A stretch of DNA of 64,000 nucleotides from RGIG3178 sp963674495 (GTDB taxonomy: Bacteria > Bacillota > Clostridia > Christensenellales > QAND01): positions 372,001 through 436,000 of the forward strand of contig CAXXLG010000002.1 of the NCBI GenBank assembly GCA_963674495.2, written 5' to 3'. The notes below the pieces were generated by a model. That model saw only the letters and a list, made by a program, of their open reading frames with translations, had not been told where the DNA came from and made no database searches. Positions 36,936 through 47,700 of this stretch are shown piece after piece (position 1 is the stretch's first letter; each line of letters begins with the position of its first letter). Position numbers and translations under genes: made by a program.

Positions 36936-36961
36936 GGGACAAGGGACCTATCCCTTGTCCC
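36936..36961. repeat. Perfect palindrome beside the RAYT gene (REP-like)
   Basis: GGGACAAGGGA, 4-nt loop, TCCCTTGTCCC: an 11-bp perfect stem. Variants of CCCTTGC/TTGTCCC are scattered through 36895-36975 (CGTCCCTTGCTTGCC, TGCTTGTCCC). This fits the substrate hairpins kept next to RAYT genes. No second copy was noticed elsewhere in the window. Confidence 0.6.
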
Positions 36962-36997
36962 TGCTTGTCCCCTGTACCATGTTTCTTCATCGCGCAA

Positions 36998-37357
36998 TTA
37001 TGCTTCTTCATACTCTAAATACCTAAATTCTATCATGATTTCGCTTCCGATAAAGAATAGTATTTTTATTGTTATTATATCATTATTGGAATTCTCATTC
37101 TCTTCTACTAACTCTAAATCAGACACTTCACACGAACCTCCGATTGGTTCATATAAATGCTGCATATCATTGATAATGATTTTATCCACATCAAAAAACT
37201 CAATGATAATTTGTTTATTCTCTTTTATTAATCTACTTTTAAAATCAATTTTTACATATTGTTTTAATTTATCGTATATCATAATATTCATAATTTTATC
37301 ATGTAAATTAATATTCTTAATAGCTTTTCTATCTTTATATATTATTCTTGTTGTCAT
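36998..37357 (-). CDS. Hypothetical protein, candidate immunity partner of an orphan RHS tip
   Basis: A 119-residue acidic, Ile/Asn-rich protein (MTTRIIYKDRKAIKNINLHD through FRYLEYEEA). It is AT-rich in codon use, unlike the RHS core. GGAGG precedes the ATG, and the ATG overlaps the stop of the 52-codon fragment upstream as ATGA. That coupling, the small size and the position behind an RHS locus are typical of polymorphic-toxin immunity genes. No family was recognised, so the role is inferred from context. Confidence 0.6.
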   Translation of the reverse strand: MTTRIIYKDRKAIKNINLHDKIMNIMIYDKLKQYVKIDFKSRLIKENKQIIIEFFDVDKIIINDMQHLYEPIGGSCEVSDLELVEENENSNNDIITIKILFFIGSEIMIEFRYLEYEEA

Positions 37358-37512
37358 TGTGATCCTCCAAAATATATTGTTGCATATGGTTCTGGAATTT
37401 CGTCTCCAGAATAATAATGATCTTTATACTTACTCGCATCAACAATTATTGGGTATTTATAATTTATATGATAAGGAAACCAATAGCGCCCGTTGTATAC
37501 GGACGCCGTTTT
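37354..37512 (-). pseudogene. Orphan C-terminal tip fragment (52 codons, no start)
   Basis: The frame reads KTASVYNGRYWFPYHINYKY, then PIIVDASKYKDHYYSGDEIP and EPYATIYFGGSQ, bounded upstream by TGA and downstream by a stop overlapping the next ATG. It has no start codon or ribosome site. It looks like the last part of a displaced RHS/WapA toxin domain with its partner gene (36998-37357) still coupled to it. The toxin family is not recognised. Confidence 0.55.
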
Positions 37513-37570
37513 TCATAGACCGATTTATACATAGAAGCGCACTGCAAACCGTTCCGTGTTCCATGTATTA

Positions 37571-38788
37571 TCAATATAGCCTTTCCGGTTCACCGATAGT
37601 ATCCAGATCGATCCTATAAAAATTGTTTATTGGATATCCATTTTCATCAGAATTCAAAGAGTAGTACAGATAGTTGTCTTCAATATACCAATAACAAGCG
37701 TCTTGATCAACAACCGTTTGTATATCGCTTCCATCTTCTTTCATGCGGAGAATAGTTCCTATACCTACCTCGGCCTGATCACTGTAATAAATCCAGCCAT
37801 CCCAAATACCGATAGGCCATTGACCATTATCAAAGGCTTTGATCTTTGTCCTTTCCGTTCCATCCTCTTTACTCTTATATAGTATCATTGCGTTGCTGCG
37901 CCAAAACTCAAGTCCGGATTCAGGATCCCACCACAATGGTATTGCTGTAAAATAAATCCATCCTTCTTCACCAAACCAATAACTCCCTACCGTATCATAC
38001 ATCGATAGTGTTGTGGGTTCCCCGTCTTCGGGTTCATATGTATATGTTTCACTTTCATCCACTTTCCACGTTTGCAGTCCTTCTGGTTTTTCGACTATCC
38101 CGGTTTCCAAATCCAACCTGCATTCAACCATTGTCAAATATGTGTTTAAATCCATTGGCGCTTCATGTTCAATATACTGGCAAAAATACAAGGAATGGTG
38201 ATAAACACAAAGACTGCCCAACCTGCCTTTATCTTCTTCGCCCAATTCGTATAGCGTGCTTTCGTTGCTCCCATCCAAATCCGTGCGCTTTATCTGCTGA
38301 ACATATTCTTCATCCTGCATGAATTTTTTTATCCAGAATATACCAGCTGGACACACCACATGTTCGCTTTCGCCATCATAATTCTCCCTTATGGTTTCCA
38401 CTTCCCCGTTTTTTGTATTGTAACGGCGAATATATGCTGTATTACCCGTAGCTTTTTCGCGAAAGTATATCCAATCATCATATTTTTGAATACCTAGAAC
38501 ATCCCCTTCATAATTCAATGCCAAAGATCCGTGGTCAAGTTGATATATACCAGGCGTTCCTTCATTTTTACTTGCCGAATACGGATCATACATAAAATAT
38601 ACTTTATTTTCGATTTCAATTATAACTGGACCGAAACCATACATAGTATCGTCCATTTTTGATAGATCAATTCCATCAGTATGCACTGCATTGCATGCAT
38701 TAAGGCAGATCAATACAAGCATTATGCTGATTATATAAACAACTATTCTCTTGATTGTTTTGTTCGTGTCTATTATTTTAGTATTCAT
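37571..38788 (-). CDS. Lipoprotein with DUF5050-type beta-propeller
   Basis: A 405-residue protein. The N-terminal signal has lipobox LICLNAC (Cys about 27). The rest is repeats of the kind VYFMYDPYSASKNEG, DWIYFREKATG, GWIYYSDQAEVG and NYLYYSLNSD, the Tyr/Trp-rich blades of DUF5050 propellers. It is expected to be anchored outside the membrane. The ATG at 38788 overlaps the RHS stop as ATGA, with GGAGG inside the RHS end, so it is translated by coupling. It could be an immunity or accessory factor for the RHS toxin tip; this is inferred from coupling only. Confidence 0.75.
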   Translation of the reverse strand: MNTKIIDTNKTIKRIVVYIISIMLVLICLNACNAVHTDGIDLSKMDDTMYGFGPVIIEIENKVYFMYDPYSASKNEGTPGIYQLDHGSLALNYEGDVLGIQKYDDWIYFREKATGNTAYIRRYNTKNGEVETIRENYDGESEHVVCPAGIFWIKKFMQDEEYVQQIKRTDLDGSNESTLYELGEEDKGRLGSLCVYHHSLYFCQYIEHEAPMDLNTYLTMVECRLDLETGIVEKPEGLQTWKVDESETYTYEPEDGEPTTLSMYDTVGSYWFGEEGWIYFTAIPLWWDPESGLEFWRSNAMILYKSKEDGTERTKIKAFDNGQWPIGIWDGWIYYSDQAEVGIGTILRMKEDGSDIQTVVDQDACYWYIEDNYLYYSLNSDENGYPINNFYRIDLDTIGEPERLY

Positions 38789-41700
38789 TGAAGACCTCCA
38801 CACGGTATATATCCTTTCCCAGTCGCTAAATCGCCGATTAGTTTGTTTAATTCATAACCCGATCCAAAATTTGATGATTTAGAGGTCCCATCATCTGCTA
38901 AACATGTGCCCGCAAATCTACAATTGTCTGTACCTGCATATGCACATGATGGCAATCTCGTAGAATTTGGGTAATGCTCTTCGTACATACCCAACGAATG
39001 GGCTGTTTCTTCTATTAGAAGACAGGCGCTCATCAAAACCGCTTGTTCTTTTGTATGACCCTCAGGTCCTACTTTGTGCCCAATCATAACCAATTTTATA
39101 CCTGTTGCTCCTCCAGACGATTGTCCACTAGCGCTTGTTGGATTATCAATTATCGCAATTGAACCGCTAATTGGATCCCCCTTGACGTTTATATTTGTGT
39201 CTGTGTTAAATACATTCTCAATGCCTGCGTTCACTGTAAACTCAATATCATATTCTCGATTGTCGGCTTTGTTAATTTCTTCAGTCTGCTTATCAACGAC
39301 CTCTTCAAAGTATGGTAGGTTCGGATCATCTTTATTAACAGTGTAATTAATCTTTACTTTATTTCTGTCAACTTTTTCCTCTTCCTTTGGATTCTTCTTA
39401 TATTCCTTAAATGCTGCAACAAACATCTTCAGCAATTTATTTAGGATTTCCGGCATATGCCCCGTCGGATCCACATAGTTTGCTGGGTTGTTACCACAAT
39501 AGCTGTACAGGTGCTGCGTCCATGGTTGGTATGCGCTCCCAGAATACGTATCCTGGCTGAGAAACCGCCCTGTCGATGGATCGTAGAACCGTGCGTTCAT
39601 GTACACCAATCCGGTGCTGTCGTCCAGTATACTGCCCGTGTACCCTGTCTCGTTGAGGAAGCTTGCACTGCCGCTTACCTGCGCGTTGCCAAACTCGTCG
39701 TATTCGTATCCCTTTTCTGTCCCGCCGCTTGTCGTCACGATGTTGGTGACACTGCCACGGATATCGTAGTTGTAGAAGTATACGTCCTCCGAGCCAAGCT
39801 CACGATCACGCCAGCTTGCCACGATGTTGCCGCCAAGATCTAATATATTATCTGTTTTGATGATATTACTGTCATCCGTAGTATACAATACCGAGCTGCC
39901 GGTGTAAAAGTACTTTGTCGTATCGATGAGCTGATCTGTGCCGCCTTCGTCGCTCCAGATCTCCTTTTCGATGCGCTGACCCGCTGCGTTGTACGCCCCC
40001 TTGGTCGTCACATCGTAGCTCAGCGAACGGTCATCCACCACCGTTTCAGTCAGGCGGTTTAGAAGGTCGAACGTGTAATCCTCATATTTCGTCGTCGTGC
40101 CACTATCAAAGGTCTCGATATAATCCTGGTTGCCCCGCGCGTCATAACCGTATTCCTCGTACAAGACGCTGTTCTTGTCAATGGTCAATAGCTGGTTGTA
40201 CCCGTTGTATTCATATTCGTATACGTCCGTGCCGTCGTCCATTTCAAGGCGGTTGCCTACACCGTCATATTCGTAGGTGGTCTCATTGTCCCACGGGTTT
40301 GGGTCTGTGGGGATATCGTCACCGTTACCGGCGAATACCAGCCGCCCGATCTCATCGTACTCGTACCCCTTGTATACCGTCTCGATGTCTTCGGACGTGC
40401 TGTAGTCCGTCTCCAGCGTTTCAATGTCGATGTATCCGCGTCCGTCATATTCAACCGTGTACTGCTCGGTGATGCCCGTGGTGTTGTTCGCATCGATGAA
40501 GTCCGCGTCGGTGACGGTAATCTGTTCCGTCATGCCTGCATTGTTGAACGTATAATCTGTCTTGATATAAGCCGGATTATTCTCTGTATTATTATCATAC
40601 GTTGTGAATGCACGGTACGTCTTAACATAATCTAAATCGCCATTGGTAGCATCATAGATATACTCACGGACCGTGTTATCGTCCCCATCTTCCGGATCTT
40701 CCAGATCAATTACCGGATCAAGTTGTATTTTACTAATGCGCCCATAGCCATCATATATATATACCAACTTATGCTCATTTGTGCCCAACGTCCTGTATTC
40801 TAATTCCGTTACTTGTCCATTATTGTTATATTTGTATTCAACATCCAGTCCGCCTAAGCCTGGCGTACCGTCCCATGTACTTTCAACCCTGCCCATTTTG
40901 TCATAGCGATAGCTGGTAGTATGGGTATTTGCCCCTTCCGTGATCAACTCTTCTTCCAGTTCACCATAATCGTTGTAATCGTACTCGATGGTGTTGCCTG
41001 GCGTTTGTTCACCTTGTGCGTAGTAATCAACCTGTGTAACCTGACCCATCTCATTGTACTGGTACGCCTCGACGCTGCCATCCACGCGCGTGACTTCCGT
41101 GGGCATAAACCGGATGTCATAGTCATAGGCGGTAGTCTTTTTATCGTTGTCGTTCGCAAGATCGGGTACGCCCTGGTTCCACGTGACGTCCCCGTAATTG
41201 ACGTCCATCACCTTTCGGCCCATCTCATCAAAGTACGTACCCTGCACCCTGTCCATCGCGTCAACATATGTATTGAGGATGAGGTCGTCACTGCCTACCG
41301 TCACTGCCTCGTCGTACGTATAGTGCGTTGTCAGGTATTCCGGCTCCCCGGGATCTCCGTAGTTCGGATTCGCCTGCGATACGCTGGTCAGTCTTGACAG
41401 GTTATCGTATGTGTAGGTTGTAACATAGTCCGTATACGAACTGGTTCCAAAATCATACGACCGCTGCATATCGCTGGTCACATTGCCTAAATAATCGTAA
41501 GTATAGATATTCAGCAGGTTCAGATGATCCGTTTCTCCCAACACAGCCGGGTCTACGATTGTACGGATCTGTTGGTTCAGCTCGTTGTAATAGGCCTTAC
41601 TGACCCTGCTTGCTCCATCCGTTATTTTGATACGGTTTCCCGCATCATCATATTCATACTCAGCAACTGTCAGGGTTGTGGTGCCGTCGTAGACCTCCGT

Positions 41701-44700
41701 TTTCACCAACTGGCCAATGATGTTGTATTTGTATATCGTCTGAACGCCTTCGGGATCGGTAACAACGACTTTATCCGCGTCGTTACCCGCAACGTCTTGC
41801 GTGCTGTCCCATTTCTGATAGGATACGCTCGTCACTACATCATCTTCAGTGCCCGTATTGTTCTCCACGGTGCTGGTTGTAATTCGGTCATATTGATCAT
41901 ACGCATTGGAAACCACATTTCTCGACGTGTACGTCGATCCGTCCATATAGCCGGTATCAACCTCTGTGTTGTTTCCGTTTAGATCATACACCCATTGGGT
42001 GGCACTATCGTCCGGATTGGTCTGCATGATAAGCCGGCCCAGATCGTCATAATCAAGATCAATCACGTTGTACACGGGCGTTTGTGCAAACCGGTCATAC
42101 GCGTCGGATACGGTATCCGTCTGTCCGTAAGCATCGTAGGCATACGTCGCCGCCGTGCGTACATACGTATTGTCCGCATCGTATTCGTCGATATGGACAA
42201 CTTGTCCCTTGTCGTTGTATACGTATCGCGTCTCCTTTCCAAATTCGTCCTCGACGCTCTTAAGCTGGTACTGCAATCCGTCGCTATCGCTGGCCCCGTA
42301 GTATTGATATTCCGTTACCTTCTCCTCGTCCGTACCGTCCGCAACACTCAGATAGTGTAGTGAACCATTTGTATTATACGTATATGACGTTGTGATGGTC
42401 GTACTGCTGTCCTTCTTGACTGTCTGCGTTGCAATCTTGTTGGGGAAATTCGTATCATATGTAAAATTGGTTTCCGGCCCCAGGGCCGTAAAGTTCTGCG
42501 CCCCGTCTTCTTTGCTGTATGCCTTCACCTGTGTAATATTCCCGTTGGTATCATAAACGTACGCATATTGTATGATGGTATCAACACCGTCGATCGTATT
42601 CTGGTATTCCATGCTGTCAACCAAAAGATTGGTTCCATCGTTGGCGTACGCAATCGTTTGCCCAAGCGCGTTGACATATTGGGTCAGCATGCCGTTGTCA
42701 TCATGATAGAATTCGGTTTCAACGCCGAGATCGCTGGTAATCGTCGTCAGGTCATCACCTGTCAATTCTTCATAATCAAAATCGTTATAATGCGCGGTTG
42801 AAAGGTTGCTAAGGGTTTCCACAGGATCGTATATCCGTTCCACCGCCCCGCTCTCGTCGTAAAGGATTACGGTCATGTTGCCCTCGGCATCGGTAATCAC
42901 GACATTGCGGTCTGTCGTCTGTGGATCGCTGTCCAGATCCACGTCGTAATCAAACGTGCTCAGGCATACGTCGCTTCCATCCAGTTCCGTATGCACTTCA
43001 ATCAGCCTGTCCTCATCGTCGTATACATAGGAGTAGGTGATGCTAACGGGATCCTGCGCAACATCCTGCGTCCACGTTACGCTTTCGAGCATATCGATGT
43101 TGTTGTTGACGTAGATATAGTCAGGATCTTGCTCGTCTGCGCCATCAACACAATACTCAAACGTCAACGATTCGCCCACATCGTTTTCAACGGATTCGAG
43201 GTTTCCCCTGTCGTCATAAGTAAAGGTTAGCTCGATACCGTTAATATCCGTAAACTTTTTCAGCTTCATGGTAGTGGCGTCGAAATGATACGTGACATAA
43301 TCCTTGCGTTCGATGCGGTACTCGTCGGTCGGCTCATCGTATATCAGGCTCATAAACGTGCCTTTGGCGGATTGATAGGTTTCAGTTGCGGGATCCCATT
43401 CAAACCTGTGGAAGCTGCCATCGCCGTCTTTCAGGATAACGTCATTGCCATCCTGATCTTTGAACAGGCATGTATTGAACGAATAATCCCAGCCATACCC
43501 CATGGGCGTCTTTGTGTTGCCCATCAGGTTGTAGGTACGCCTCATGACCATTCCAAAGAAAGGGCCGGGAATAACCATGTCGGTTGAGACAAACGACATG
43601 TTCCCGTTCGCCACATTGACGTAACCCGTGCCGTTGCCCGCCGCAAAGCCGGCATAAGTCCAATAATCCTGGAGGCCAAGGCTCTTTTGTAGTTCGTCTT
43701 CTGATACTACGGTAGCCCATGCTTCGTTAGTGGGTTGGCTTTCTCTGGGCACCTCAGTTTCCGAAATAGAATAGGTCTTGACTGCTGTCACTTTATAATA
43801 GAATGTCTCGCCAAAGTTCAGATTGTAATCGCTCCAATAGCACGTATCAATCCCGACCGCTAACGGTTCCATAGAAGTATAGTCAAAATACGGTGTCGCA
43901 CTGCGATATACGTTGTAAGTAACGCCTTCTGTTTCTGACGGCTGCCAACGAAGCAGCGTCATATAGTTTGCATCGACCAATGTCGACAGTTCATCCGGTT
44001 CGTCAATAAGTTCAACATCGTGATCTTCTCCAGCTAATGTCTGGCGGCACCGTAATGTCCAGCTGTTCAACTGCGGCGTGGCACTTCCGTCTCCGGTCAA
44101 TTCGGCTTTTAATACGATATCGTCGCCAAAGCTTATGATCGCAACCCAATCATCGGTGTTGGGATCGGTTCCGGGTTGGATTGCCTGCCATGAAGACCCG
44201 CCGTCGGTGCTGATAGAATAGGCGATCCCCGTGCCCGTTGGCTTTGTTTCATCCACCATCAAGTGCGCTTCCCACACGTCGCCCGGTGTTACACGAAGTG
44301 TGCTTGTAAAACTCCCGGACGTGTAGTATACGCCCTGCGACTGCTCGTCCAATTCCATAACGCCATCATTGCTATTATGGACGACGTTGGACAGCGCGCA
44401 AAACCCCCGGCCATTGACATCAAACGCATTGTTGACAACGATCGAATCACCGAAAGGTATAAACATCGTCTCAATATGCCATGCGTTTACCGTGGGTGAT
44501 TCGCCCGATCCATGTAAAACTGCTTGCAGGTTGTACGTGTTTATTGGCATATTCAACATTGTCTTTTCGTTCTTTGCAAGCTCAATATAGTCATTTTGTC
44601 CATCGCCGTACACGAGCCTATATTCAATGGATGATCCTGTGGCTAAGGTCTCGTCTACTGACAGCTGCACATAATACATCCAACCATATATTCCCTGATC

Positions 44701-47700
44701 TTTACTTAGAAATGAACCATCCGTATAGGTCGGTTCAAGTTCTATATGGCTGTCTACCCTTTGCGTATTCACATAGTTCAATATTTTTAAATCGTCATCA
44801 AAAGTATCGGAAAGGTTTTGCACATCATAAGATGTACTCGTAAATTCCCGATTGTCCGAGAGGTCTTCCGTCATGATACGTATGAATACCTGGCTGCCCT
44901 CCGGATAAATCCATTTTTCATTAACCTCATCATATTCAAGGGGATTGAAAGATAAGCCATCCTGCGTTATCTCTTCATCTTTTACTACATCGTTGACGTA
45001 TAGTGTACCGAGTCGATCTGCCGATGGTGAATATTCGGCATTTACGGTTTCAGAAGCTATAAAGTCATCTTCGCCTATTATAACTTCATTTTCATCTTTC
45101 AGGGTCAAATCTAAACTCGGCAGTATCGCTTCGGTGCCCAATGAAGAATACAGAACCATTTTGCTATCTGTTGCGTCATTTCCAGCGCTATCCGTTACGG
45201 TAAGTCGTAACGTATAGAATCTATTTTCCTGAAGACCAGATACTTGCCAATTCTTTCCCTCTGTTAAAAGAAGTTCTGATGTGCCAGAAACAATATTTAT
45301 ATAATCTTCAGGTGATGCCTCAAGAGCCAATGCATAATCAAGGCTCCAGGAAGCCAAATGAGCGTCGCTTGCCTGTGCATTGATAATAAATATCCCATTC
45401 TCGTTCCCGGAAATAACTCTTTCGTTCATAGGTATATCGATTCCGGCAACATCGATAACCGTATCTTTCTTATATATTAATTGAGCCAAATTGCTCGTGT
45501 TATTGGCAGCATCCTTCGCCCTGATATAAATCGTATGTTGCCCATCATTCAGTGCGCTGCACGGAATATCATAAGACCCTTGTCCGCTGCTGCCGACTTG
45601 AGTCCAACTCCCGGCAGTGCTGTCAATTTGAATAGCAACATAGGTTACGCCATAGCTTGCATCGCCTTGTTCATCGCTAATATCATGCCAAGTGAATGTT
45701 GGAGTAGTATCATCTGTCCAATCATTTGGAGTTATGGATATGTCGCTGGCGTCTATTACAGGTGCTGTTTTGTCAGCTGTCTGACAACTACTCGCGGCTG
45801 ATTCCGAATAATTACCGCGTGAATCATAGGCACGGACTTTAAATGAATAATTTGTATTATCTGCTTGCGCCGATAACGTAAAATCAGGAATTGAATTAGT
45901 AGCAACCTGAGAATAAGCTCCACCTCTTATACTTCTCATTAAACGATAATCAGTAACTGCTCCCGAAGGAACGTCGGTTACACCATTGCTATTATAGACT
46001 CTTATGGTCGCACTATTCCCACTATTCGATGCTCCATTTGTGACAGTTACATTTGGTTGTGATAACGTACCCGGCGGACAAGTGTCTGGCAGACTTACCG
46101 TCCGCTGCTCAACAAGACTGTATCCGCTGCTGTCATAATATTGTACCTTTACAGTATGGCTCGTTGCAGCCGATACATTGGAAAACGTATAACTGGTTGC
46201 GCTGGAGGAAACTGAATATGAACTGCTCCCACGCCAAACACGTACGGATAAACCGGAATCAGACGGGGGCGCCGTCCAATTCAACCTGATGCTTCCTACG
46301 GATGAGTTCGTAGATCCCGCTGTCGTTGTAGTAGATAGGTTAATATCAACCGGATAATATGTGATAGTCAAATACGGCCTATAAGAGGAGTAGTCGGAAG
46401 AACGATATCGTTTATATCGAACCAAGGTTTCTTGTAAACTCTTAATACACAGCCCGTAATTTGGATATCCATCCGCCCATTCCTGTACCAAAGCTTTCAT
46501 GTTCCAGTAATACCATTTTACCGTTTGAACAACCTGCTGCTGGTAATATGTGCTACCAGTACTCGGTTGATTATTCCAAGTAATTCCAGACGATGTCCAA
46601 TTCTGCGTTACTTTATATAGAGCGTGCGGTGGCTGTGTTGATCCGCTATAGGCTTGATAGGTGCCAAGTGTTGCAGATTTCACATAGGCGCCAGATAGAT
46701 CTCCAGGCAAAGTAAATTTAATAAACGTACGATACTTCGCATGAGAGGTATCTTGGCCTACGCGTAAATGATCCGTTAAATAGAAGTGTGAATCTGGGTA
46801 GGATGATTTAACATCAGAATCATATGTTGACGATGGGCCAGAAATGGTTGTCGTGGGATCGATATATACCGGATAAACCGTACGCTCATCCAATAAATAA
46901 TCCTGATCGGGTGTCAGTGTATATAGGTAGGTGCCATTGCCAAGATCCTGAAAAGAAACATCAATATCATAACTTTCATGTTCGTATTCTTCATATTTTG
47001 AAGAATCGTACATATAAGGAGGGGTTAAATAGCCGACCTGTTCACCCGATTCTTTATCAACGATGAACACTTCTCGCTGCTCACCCAGTACGAGTTCTAC
47101 TCCTTCAGCTGAGATTAAGTATGAATAGGATACATCTTTGCCAGGATAAGATTGCAATTCAATATCTTCTTTATATCCTTGACTTGTAGGCCGAAGACGG
47201 AGGCTTGTCCCTTCGCCAAAGGCGTTATCATACTCTGCAACGCAATAATTACTATCCTCATTATATTCGGCAGAGTCAACCTTTACTTCCTCTTCTTTTT
47301 CTGTATCTTCTAATTTGGTTTTCTCAACCAGCGATAGTTCGCTATTACTCATTTCCGTTGTATCAGTTTTGGATTCCACCACGATTTTTTCCACTTGGGA
47401 AGATAGCTTTGCTGCGTCCTCAGTGGTCAGAGGTCTCGATGAAATACTACCGTATTCAAATTCTAAAAGTATAGGTGCCTCGTTTTTCAAATCATCTGCA
47501 AGTAATAGAGTCTGTTTACCCTTTTTTGTTCGAAAAGAATAATTACTGTTATCTTTGAATAGATCTGTACTTGTCTCACTTTTATCGATCTTAACAATAT
47601 CGGTATCGATATCCTGCCATAATCCGCTTTCATCCTGATAACGAATAGGTTCTAAGTGTGACTCATAGGTTATAGAGCCGTCAGCGTTTTGGTAAAAAGT

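Noticed and set aside
43442..43720. Several long frames on either strand within the RHS gene (also at 40921, 41524, 41995)
   Set aside because: Shadows of the repetitive, GC-rich RHS coding sequence.
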